Positions 48,516 to 54,744 of a stretch of DNA of 54,744 bases are shown one piece after another. Under the pieces are notes generated by a model. It ran no database searches, was not told the origin of the DNA, and saw only the letters and a program-made list of their open reading frames with translations. The DNA lies in IMG/VR virus record IMGVR_UViG_3300035072_000127, positions 1-54,744 of that record; one strand, given 5' to 3'. Numbering within the stretch: the stretch's first letter is position 1; each line of letters opens with the position of its first letter. The position numbers were made by a program, and so were the translations under genes. The stretch comes from a virus.

Positions 48516-48811
48516 ACGCCCAAACCGCCATTGATGTTCTGGGGAAGGTTCTGCCGCTCGTCCTCGACGTTGCAAGCCTTATCCCCGGCGTGAACATCCC
48601 TGTCGGCGCGGTCAAGGTCGCAGAAGACGTGATCTCGATCGAGCAGGCGGCGCATACGTGGCTGACAACGACGCCGGAGGGCCAGAAGGTGCTGGCGAGG
48701 ATCGAAGGGCTCGGCGTTGACCTCGGCGGCTCTGTTTCGATCTCGCCAAGCGGACAGGTCACGTTCACCATCGCGCAGGCGATCGACGTGCTGGAAAGGG
48801 GCGACGCATGA
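48512..48811 (+). CDS. Hypothetical phage protein, 99 aa
   Basis: GTG 48512 overlaps the holin stop (GTGA). AIDVLGKVLPLVLDVASLIP followed by GVNIPVGAVKVAEDVIS is hydrophobic. The C-terminus is acidic with ISPSGQVTFTIAQAIDVLE. Frequently seen next to holins in my memory of such clusters; function unknown. Confidence 0.6.
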   Translation: MNAQTAIDVLGKVLPLVLDVASLIPGVNIPVGAVKVAEDVISIEQAAHTWLTTTPEGQKVLARIEGLGVDLGGSVSISPSGQVTFTIAQAIDVLERGDA

Positions 48812-49077
48812 AGCGTGCGCTGATCCTCTCAGTAGCGCTTCTGGGTGGCTGCAACAGCACCCCAGGCACGTCGCTATTCCCGACCTCATATAACGCGCCA
48901 GCGACCTCCGCAGCCCCGGCAAAATGCCCTGCCGACATCGCATCGCTCCCCGCCTATTCTCAAGCCATGCAGCGCCAGGTGGCGAGGGAGATGCGCGCGG
49001 CCGGCGGCGCCGCTTGGCCGCGCATGGTCTCTGATTGGATTTACGCGCGTCAAACCATCCGCCACGAATGCAAATAG
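48808..49077 (+). CDS. Lipoprotein, 89 aa
   Basis: MKRALILSVALLGGC is a lipoprotein signal with lipobox LLGGC (acylated Cys 15). The mature part is proline/alanine-rich and then helical, with two further cysteines (KCPADIASL, HECK). A spanin outer-membrane subunit is possible because it lies in the lysis cassette. Confidence 0.68.
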   Translation: MKRALILSVALLGGCNSTPGTSLFPTSYNAPATSAAPAKCPADIASLPAYSQAMQRQVAREMRAAGGAAWPRMVSDWIYARQTIRHECK

Positions 49078-49087
49078 GAGCTAGCTA

Positions 49088-49531
49088 ATGACGCTTTTCC
49101 GCCATCTTCTTCTCGCCGTCGCGCTCGCCGCTTCTCTCGGCGGCTGCGCCCTCAACCCGGACGGCTCCATTGATTGGAGCGGATCGTTTATGCAGGCGTC
49201 GTCGCGCATCAATGCGGCAAACATCGCCGTCGCCAAATACGCGCCGATCGTCGGTAAGGATTTGCTCATGGTCGGCAATATCCTCGTGCAGGCCGAATGC
49301 TCCCCGGCCATGGGGCTCGCCTCCCAGACCGCGAGCAATATCCTCAAAATCACAGCGCCGTCGTCGAGCTCGGCCGCGCAGGTCCAGGATATCCTCGCGA
49401 CCAATCAGGCCGTCGCCGCGCAGCTTTGCCCCCTCGTGAGCGCCATTCAGGCGTCGGTCGGCTCCGTCCCGACTGGCGCGCCGTCGCAGACCATTCCGGC
49501 GCCGGCGACGGTCGCGGCCGCCGCGCAGTAA
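49088..49531 (+). CDS. Lipoprotein, 147 aa
   Basis: AATAGGAGCTAGCT gives a ribosome-binding site. Lipobox LAASLGGC at about residue 20. The mature part LLMVGNILVQAECSPAMGLA and QVQDILATNQAVAAQLC is helical with two cysteines. Probably a second outer-membrane lysis or conversion protein. Not recognised. Confidence 0.68.
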   Translation: MTLFRHLLLAVALAASLGGCALNPDGSIDWSGSFMQASSRINAANIAVAKYAPIVGKDLLMVGNILVQAECSPAMGLASQTASNILKITAPSSSSAAQVQDILATNQAVAAQLCPLVSAIQASVGSVPTGAPSQTIPAPATVAAAAQ

Positions 49532-49572
49532 TCCTGCGCAGAATCGATGGAACGGGCTGGGGAGCCGACAAA

Positions 49573-49842
49573 ATGCCGGAACTGACAAAGGAAGACGTCA
49601 AGCAGGTTGTCCGCGACGCCGTGCGCGAGGCGATGGCTGAAAAGTTCGAGCTCACGCTGGGGATAAATTGCACAGACCCGGACGAGCGGGACGAGACGCG
49701 CGAGGATATGAAATTTCTGCGCGCCCTTCGGAAAGTGTCCCGGACCGGGGGGGAGAAAATATTTTGGGGGCTCGCCGGCCTGGTCGGGACTGGCATTGTC
49801 GCGCTCTTTTGGCCGGAGCTGTCCAAGCACTTCCCAAAGTAG
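49573..49842 (+). CDS. Tail-anchored small membrane protein, 89 aa
   Basis: GGAGCCGACAAA precedes ATG 49573. The N-terminal helix KEDVKQVVRDAVREAMAEKF and a conserved-looking GINCTDPDERDETRED are followed by a C-terminal helix IFWGLAGLVGTGIVALFWPE. Similar small proteins with this layout occur near phage lysis genes. Last prophage gene before the terminator. Confidence 0.65.
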   Translation: MPELTKEDVKQVVRDAVREAMAEKFELTLGINCTDPDERDETREDMKFLRALRKVSRTGGEKIFWGLAGLVGTGIVALFWPELSKHFPK

Positions 49843-49871
49843 CCCAGCCGCATCCGCGTATCGCGGCTTTG

Positions 49872-49912
49872 CCCCCAGGAGCGGCTTCTGCCGGCCTGGG
49901 GGATTTTTTTTT
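49872..49912 (+). terminator. Strong intrinsic terminator ending the late operon
   Basis: CCCCCAGG (49872-49879) pairs with CCTGGGGG (49895-49902), with an inner GCGGC/GCCGG element, followed by nine T (49904-49912). It lies about 100 bp inside the proposed right attachment site. Confidence 0.92.
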
Positions 49913-50011
49913 GCGTTTTTGGGGTGCGGCCAGCGTCAAAATAACCTCAACAGATTCAATGACCCTCTTTCGGACGCACTCGCGCGCAAATCACTGAATT
50001 GTATACTATTA

Positions 50012-50034
50012 TTTCAATCCCTCCCGGCCTACCA
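50012..50034 (+). other. Probable attR: tRNA 3'-end remnant
   Basis: Bases 50012-50018 read TTCAATC, fitting T-loop positions 54-60. They are followed by CCCTC (T-stem 61-65), CCGGCCT (acceptor 66-72), A (discriminator) and CCA. The T-stem 5' partner is missing upstream, so only the tRNA 3' part is present. This is what integration into a tRNA 3' end leaves at the far prophage end. Sequence to the right is host-like. Confidence 0.62.
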
Positions 50035-50524
50035 TTAAAATCAACGACTTTGCGTAACGTTCGTCTGTCTCTGCGTTCTTGCCCCACACAATCCCCCACC
50101 GGAATGCTATTCCTTAATGGTCCAATCTTGGAAAACGGCCGATTAGAGCCCCTGCCGCCCTTGAGCGCTCGTTGACGTTCGCTATAATCGGTCCGCCTGG
50201 GGGACCAGCTGGGGGCTGACAGTTTGAGAGGCCGCAGGCTCAACGCCTGCGAGGTGGCGATGGCGCCGCCGGGGCCAGATAGGGCGATCGCTCCGCGGCT
50301 GCCTGCGCCGCACGTCTTGCGGCCCACCGGAGCTATCCCGGATGCTGTTGTCGCCTCGGCGCCATCGGTGGCGCCGCAAGCACGCTTCGGAAAAGTTCGG
50401 CAGGCGCGATAGGACGGATCGCATCACGGCGCTTCACAATCAAACGTAGCAATTTCGAATATTGTGGAAAACGCTTACGAGCCGCGCCGCCCGGACTGGT
50501 CGCGATCACGCTCGCCGCCAGCAG
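50035..50524. other. Gene-free host interval next to attR
   Basis: No coding frame with a credible start and composition was found. Short open frames exist on both strands but lack family sequence. A TTGACG followed 16 bp later by TATAAT-like TATAATC occurs near 50172-50191 and could be a rightward promoter. The inverted repeats around 50215-50260 are short. Confidence 0.4.
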
Positions 50525-50564
50525 CAAAAAAAGCGCCCCGCCGCATGCAACGACGGGGCGCTTT
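50525..50564 (-). terminator. Intrinsic terminator, leftward
   Basis: AAAGCGCCCCG (50530-50540) pairs with CGGGGCGCTTT (50554-50564). On the minus strand the stem is followed by seven T. It lies 20 bp downstream of the exported-protein gene at 50584-50805. Confidence 0.87.
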
Positions 50565-50583
50565 GCCGTTCTCGCGCCTGAAT

Positions 50584-50805
50584 TCAGCACTCCCATTTCC
50601 AGTAGCCCATGTAATCGTTCCAGCGCCAGCAGACGCCCGGATCGAGCGGACGCCAGGGATTGCTCCAATCCCTGTGCTGGTAACGCCACGGAGCGCCATA
50701 GGCCTGGAGGTCGCCGTCGTAGGGAAACGGCCCCGCGCGCTGCGCTCGAGCCGGTACGATGGGCGCCAGGAGCGCCACAATTGTGAGAAGCGTAAGCGTT
50801 CGCAT
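50584..50805 (-). CDS. Exported hypothetical protein, 73 aa
   Basis: GGGAGGGAAAA precedes ATG 50805. MRTLTLLTIVALLAPIVPAR followed by A is a signal peptide. The mature part is tryptophan-rich (APWRYQHRDWSNPWRPLDPG, CWRWNDYMGYWKWEC), with two cysteines. Likely a small periplasmic host protein; not recognised. Confidence 0.7.
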   Translation of the reverse strand: MRTLTLLTIVALLAPIVPARAQRAGPFPYDGDLQAYGAPWRYQHRDWSNPWRPLDPGVCWRWNDYMGYWKWEC

Positions 50806-50906
50806 TTTTCCCTCCCGCATGGAGGGCGTAAAAGCTATGGCGCTTTGCCGACGCCTCAAGCGCTCCGAACGATTATCCTGGCCGAAAACGTGCGCCCGGC
50901 GCCGCT

Positions 50907-51212
50907 TCACCGCCCGATCATCCAATACTCATCCGGGTTCCCTCGTCTGTGAACTTTGACCACGCTACTCAGGGGAGGCGTCGTCTCGATGACGAGCTCA
51001 TAGGCTGGTATAAGCTGGCAATCCTTGCTCTTTATTCCTCGTCGGAATATCTCGTAAGCAGCGCGAACGTCGCCTTCGTCGGTTAAGTCTATCGCTCGCG
51101 ATATGGCGGCCTTGTCCTTACAGGCAAGATAGGCTGGCGCCCCTGCGGCGGCATCCGCGACACAGGCGGCAGCTAGTAGCGCAAAGCCCAACAATGACCG
51201 ACACAGCTTCAT
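50907..51212 (-). CDS. Exported hypothetical protein, 101 aa
   Basis: GAAGAGGCGAAT precedes ATG 51212. Signal peptide MKLCRSLLGFALLAAACVAD. Mature part AYLACKDKAAISRAIDLTDE, VRAAYEIFRRGIKSKDCQL has a pair of cysteines; GNPDEYWMIG ends the protein. Function unknown; host region. Confidence 0.7.
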   Translation of the reverse strand: MKLCRSLLGFALLAAACVADAAAGAPAYLACKDKAAISRAIDLTDEGDVRAAYEIFRRGIKSKDCQLIPAYELVIETTPPLSSVVKVHRRGNPDEYWMIGR

Positions 51213-51301
51213 ATTCGCCTCTTCGGCAGGCTGAGGCTGTTGCTGCCAGCGCCCGGACGCGATTTCTCGATGTCCTGCCCGACAGCAACGAGCCGATCGG
51301 C

Positions 51302-51766
51302 TCAGAGGAAGCCTAACCCCAAGCCAAACAGACCTCCGCCAGAGCCAAAAAAGCCTGCCCCACAGCCATTGACGGGATAACCCGCTCCATAGACTCCGCA
51401 TCCTGCGGGATAAGCCGACCCATAGACTCCACATCCAGCGGGATAAGCCGACCCATAGACTCCGAGGCCCGCGGGATAGGCCGCTCCATAGGCCGCTCCA
51501 TAGGCCGCCCGGGGGGCCAATCTGGGGTTCCACCCGGCGTACATCCCGTACCGATAGCGTGGCCAACCGTAGTGCCAGCCATAATGATAGCGGTGGTGGC
51601 GGTGGGGATACGGCCGCCAATCGACCTGCTCGGTCGGCGCCTGCAAGCTAATGGCGTCTTTGCTGGTGACGCTCATTACGCCGGCAATCGACGAGGTTGG
51701 CAGACCGACGATAAAAATTGCCGCGAAAACCGCCGCGGTTGGGTTCTTTGTGCCTTGTCTAAGCAT
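51302..51766 (-). CDS. Exported Gly/Tyr/His-rich repeat protein, 154 aa
   Basis: CAGGAGGCCCAT gives an ideal ribosome-binding site for ATG 51766. Signal peptide around TAAVFAAIFIVGLPTSSIAG. A histidine/tyrosine-rich stretch follows (HRHHRYHYGWHYGW), then three near-identical 11-residue repeats AYPAGCGVYGS encoded by 33-bp DNA repeats. Such glycine-tyrosine surface proteins are common in alphaproteobacteria; function unknown. Confidence 0.72.
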   Translation of the reverse strand: MLRQGTKNPTAAVFAAIFIVGLPTSSIAGVMSVTSKDAISLQAPTEQVDWRPYPHRHHRYHYGWHYGWPRYRYGMYAGWNPRLAPRAAYGAAYGAAYPAGLGVYGSAYPAGCGVYGSAYPAGCGVYGAGYPVNGCGAGFFGSGGGLFGLGLGFL

Positions 51767-51975
51767 ATGGGCCTCCTGCACCGATGCTAAGACCCGCCAA
51801 TTAGTTCGTGAGAAAAGCGCGTCGAGCGAGACAATTTCAATGCGGTCGCCCGACCGGCGATTAACTCGTAGAAAGCCGGCGCCAGCCAGCGTCAGAATAG
51901 AGACAGAAGGCCTGTCAGGCTTGCGCATCTTTGAGGCTGGCTGCCGGCTGTGACCTCTGGTTTCGCCACAAGCCC

Positions 51976-52329
51976 TCAGTGAGCCTTGATATGAGGCTTG
52001 GCGTGCGCTTTCGGCCGCGCGGGTGTTGCCGCTGGAGGCGGCGCCGGCTGCGACGTTGCGACCGGAATGGCTTCGTCAGGCTTCCTCGAATCGTCTCGAG
52101 CAGAGGGCGCGCTCGATGACGGAGCGGGAGCGACTCCAGCTTGAGGGGCAGGGCTCGGATCAGAAATAGCCACTGGAGCGGGCGCGGCAACCTGCGTCTC
52201 GGCCTTAATGGGCGCGACAGCCCGCGTATCGGCGGATGTCTCCGAATTCCCTGGCTTCGGAAGCCAACCAGCGTTCATGGCGTAAGCAATCCCACAAAGT
52301 GCGAAGGCGGCAATTGCATAAGCTTTCAT
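51976..52329 (-). CDS. Exported Pro/Ala-rich protein, 117 aa
   Basis: GGAGATAATCC precedes ATG 52329. MKAYAIAAFALCGIAYAMNA is a signal or anchor segment; the rest is proline/alanine-rich, low complexity, ending KAHAKPHIKAH. It may be a periplasmic linker protein. Function unknown. Confidence 0.65.
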   Translation of the reverse strand: MKAYAIAAFALCGIAYAMNAGWLPKPGNSETSADTRAVAPIKAETQVAAPAPVAISDPSPAPQAGVAPAPSSSAPSARDDSRKPDEAIPVATSQPAPPPAATPARPKAHAKPHIKAH

Positions 52330-52515
52330 GGATTATCTCCGCGAAGCGATCGGGATGACGCTCTGATTAGGCGGCTTTCTTTTCTCCATTGTTTCTTGTC
52401 CGCTAAAGGATCGGCCCGAGCTGAGACGCTACAATTTTACTCGCTCCCTTTTTCATTACATTAAGACCTGTTGGCGTATCGTTCTAGCGAGGCGGTGAAC
52501 GCTGGAGACGATGGG

Positions 52516-52824
52516 ATGCTTGCGGACACCGTGGCGCAATGGACGACGACGGTTCTATTCGTCTTCCTGTGCATCGGAAGCCTGGTGATCGTTTGGGGAA
52601 ACCTGCGGCTTCAGATCCTGTGCGCCGCGATAGAGCATCGTGACAGGCTCGCGAATGGCGACACCCGCCGGGCGGTCGCGCACATGCGACGCCGGGCGAT
52701 CGACGCGCGCTTGCGGATCGCGATCACCCTCAGGGCGGGCGACAAGGCCCGGCTGGCGTCGGACGCTGAGGCCCTCGAAAAGGCGGCTGCGGCGCTCATT
52801 CGCATTGACCGAATCTGCAAGTGA
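52516..52824 (+). CDS. Single-span membrane protein with cytoplasmic helix, 102 aa
   Basis: ATG 52516 is preferred, with CTGGAG upstream; TTG 52471 is an alternative. One membrane helix, TTVLFVFLCIGSLVIVWGNL, is followed by an arginine-rich helical region (VAHMRRRAIDARLRIAITLR). Not recognised. The interval 52330-52515 shows no gene. Confidence 0.6.
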   Translation: MLADTVAQWTTTVLFVFLCIGSLVIVWGNLRLQILCAAIEHRDRLANGDTRRAVAHMRRRAIDARLRIAITLRAGDKARLASDAEALEKAAAALIRIDRICK

Positions 52825-52891
52825 TGAGCGACGGCGGGTCGCCCGCCTAGCGTTCTTCCAAGGCGACTGTATGCGGCCCTTAATGGCGAAA

Positions 52892-52941
52892 GGCAGGCCC
52901 CCGACGCTTCTGTGTCGCCGAGAGCCTGCCGCCCTCGGGGG
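52892..52941. other. Interleaved inverted repeats, pseudoknot-like
   Basis: GGCAGGC (52892-52898) pairs with GCCTGCC (52924-52930), and CCCCGA (52899-52904) pairs with TCGGGG (52935-52940), in the order A-B-A'-B'. This topology is an H-type pseudoknot. It lies in a gene-poor interval (52825-53421) that otherwise shows nothing I can support. Confidence 0.4.
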
Positions 52942-53421
52942 CATTGGGGGCACAATCGAGGGCAAACAAAGCTAGGCGATTCGTCGTCACCCCATTTTTC
53001 ACGATCGTTTCTGAATTTTTGCGCATGGCAATCGCCTTATATCCGGCGCGAAGGCGGGTCCATCCACCGCAGGGTTGTGGCGGGCCGGCCGTCACCGGCT
53101 CCCAGCAAAAGCGCATCGGCGGATCACGGAGGCGCCCGAGCGGGAACGTCGGCGAGAGCTTCGGCTTCGATTATTCCGCCTGTCGCATTGCCCGAAAAGG
53201 CTCCTTTTACCGGCAATAAAGGGCGTTATCTAATGAATGATTGAGTGAGCGAGGCTGCGTGGTCTCATTATCTTAACGCCGCGCCGGGCCAAAAGGCGGC
53301 CGATTTCTCTTGGGGGTGGAGGGCGCGGAAACGCCCGGCGGGCGGGATCGTGAGGGGGTGCTTGCTGTTCTATAAAAATTCAACGAGTGCGCGCGACGCC
53401 AGAAATGGTCTTGTTGGATCA

Positions 53422-54744
53422 ATGATTCTTTCAGAGAGGCGCGACTTGTCGGATCGAGCCGCACAAAGGCTGCGGGCGGAGCAATTGTCGGCGCTGATGC
53501 GCCACTTCCCGGGCGTGATGGCCGCCAATATCTGCAACGCCCTGGTTTTTGTGATCGCGTGTTGGGGAACGGAAAGATTTTCTCTTGCGCTGGGGTGGGC
53601 TATGGTCGTTTGGTCGATCGTATGCCTCATTGTTCTGCGGCAATGGATGCGGCGCACAACCGCAAGGACGGCCCCCCGCCGCCGGGGCGGCGTACAGCGC
53701 GTGCTGCTCTATGCGCTGGCGCTCGGTTTAGCCTGGGCCGCGCTACCCTTGCTATTCTTCGACGGTGCAAGCCTTGGCGGTAAGCTGCTGATTACCTGCC
53801 TGAGCTCAGGAATGCTGGGCGGCGGCGTCTTCGTTATGGCTAGTATACCGCCCGCGGCGCTAGCGTTTTCCGGTCCGATTGCAGTCGGCAGCCTTATCGT
53901 GTTACTTCGGGTGGGCGATACTGAGCACATATTGATGGCGGTTATTCTGTCAGTCTATTCAGCTGTGCTTTTTCTTGGCTCATTTAGCTACGCCAACGAG
54001 CTGAGAGATTTGGTTGCGACTCAGACTAACGCCGAGGAGAAGGCGAGTGCGAGCGCAATAAACTTGGGAGCTTTGGCCAATATGGCCACGGGGCTTGCTC
54101 ATGAGATTAGCCAGCCGCTCGCCGCGGCGACGTCTTACGTCAATTCGGCGGAGCGCCTCTTGCGCATCCCCGTGGAAGAGAGGCCAGTGCCCATCGAGCG
54201 ACCTTTGCGGGACGCGGCAGCGCAATTGGAAAACGCCCGTCAGATTATCGCGCAGCTTCGAGATTCCATCACGCAGGGGAAAGCTGAGAGACAGCTCCTA
54301 CATCTGCATGAGGTCATTCGGAGCGTAATCGAAGCCAATCGGCCGCGGCAGGAAAAATCGCACATCCACGTTGAGGCTCACCTTGCGGCCCGCAATGATC
54401 TTATGTTGGCGAACCTGGTGGAGGTAAGACAGGTTTTCACCAATCTGATCGCCAATGCGTTCGACGCTATGCAATCGAGCCCAAAACGCACACTCATTAT
54501 ATCCTCCCGGACCTTTGGCGAAGACTCAGTCAGAATTGACGTCGCAGACACCGGCGTAGGGGTTTCACCCGCGATCAAGACGCAATTGTTCGAACCCTTG
54601 ATCACGACCAAGGCGCAAGGACTGGGCGCCGGCCTGTCGATCACACGTTCAATCGTCCGGGGTTATCACGGGGATATCTGGTTCGAGCCTAATCCTGACG
54701 GCGGAGCCGTTTTCTCTGTCGTGCTGCCTGTCGAAAAGGCGTGA
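53422..54744 (+). CDS. Membrane sensor histidine kinase, 440 aa
   Basis: I prefer ATG 53422; GTG 53245 would add 59 residues of unlike composition. Residues about 35-200 hold six hydrophobic helices (for example ANICNALVFVIACWG, LLITCLSSGMLGGGVFVMAS). The kinase core shows the H-box GLAHEISQPLAAATSYVNSA, N-box TNLIANAFDAM, G1 VADTGVGVSP and G2 GLGAGLSITRSIV. The stop is the last base triplet of the window. No response regulator is in the window. Confidence 0.85.
   Translation: MILSERRDLSDRAAQRLRAEQLSALMRHFPGVMAANICNALVFVIACWGTERFSLALGWAMVVWSIVCLIVLRQWMRRTTARTAPRRRGGVQRVLLYALALGLAWAALPLLFFDGASLGGKLLITCLSSGMLGGGVFVMASIPPAALAFSGPIAVGSLIVLLRVGDTEHILMAVILSVYSAVLFLGSFSYANELRDLVATQTNAEEKASASAINLGALANMATGLAHEISQPLAAATSYVNSAERLLRIPVEERPVPIERPLRDAAAQLENARQIIAQLRDSITQGKAERQLLHLHEVIRSVIEANRPRQEKSHIHVEAHLAARNDLMLANLVEVRQVFTNLIANAFDAMQSSPKRTLIISSRTFGEDSVRIDVADTGVGVSPAIKTQLFEPLITTKAQGLGAGLSITRSIVRGYHGDIWFEPNPDGGAVFSVVLPVEKA

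Noticed and set aside
1-54744. Integrase, reverse transcriptase (DGR) or insertion sequence
   Set aside because: None found on either strand; the integrase is expected left of the window.

Overview
The window is mostly one temperate, contractile-tailed (myovirus-like) prophage in a GC-rich alphaproteobacterial genome. The alphaproteobacterial call rests on a phage-borne GcrA homologue, a GapR-like (DUF2312) protein, and the style of the small exported host proteins on the right. The genus cannot be fixed from the sequence. The left prophage end lies outside the window: no integrase is visible, and a gene with a 27-bp tandem repeat runs off base 1. The right end is probably at about 50,034, where a sequence matching a tRNA 3' end (T-loop to CCA) follows the last phage terminator, so attL, the intact tRNA and the integrase should lie to the left.

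Region by region. (1) 1-3,625, immunity region: a leftward early operon (HNH-AP2 nuclease, unknown protein, DUF7666-like repeat protein); a leftward lysogeny operon (S24 repressor, exported protein, frameshifted HNH protein); and two promoter regions carrying the same 16-bp operator, resembling lambda PL and PR. (2) 3,635-17,206, rightward early genes: a Cro-like protein, a second HNH-AP2 protein, membrane microproteins, a GapR-like protein, a RuvC-like resolvase, GcrA, three DNA methyltransferases, a CHC2/Toprim primase, zinc-ribbon proteins, a DnaA domain-IV protein and a RepA-like ATPase. (3) 17,283-18,080, a small leftward HTH cassette under two perfect 15-bp palindromes. (4) 18,323-28,932, packaging and head: TerS, TerL, portal, MuF, a Nudix-DUF2213 fusion, capsid cement protein and major capsid. 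(5) 28,934-45,933, neck, contractile sheath, tube, a tail chaperone with a probable -1 frameshift, tape measure with a lysozyme domain, baseplate, spike and fibres, interrupted by one antisense exported-protein gene. (6) 45,948-49,912, beta-helix protein, GH108 endolysin, holin, small membrane and lipoproteins, and a strong terminator. (7) 50,035-54,744, host genes: small exported proteins on the minus strand, a membrane protein and a sensor histidine kinase.

The most notable signals are: a roughly 60-residue beta-rich module recurring in four virion proteins; the shared operators of the immunity region; an A AAT TTT slippery heptamer in the tail chaperone; a 287-codon open frame overprinted on the cytosine methyltransferase; a 30-codon ORF joining a methyltransferase motif I to an NrdJ-like zinc ribbon; and Sec-type signal peptides on several tail-cluster proteins. 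Family assignments come from motifs and memory of the families; no database search was run.
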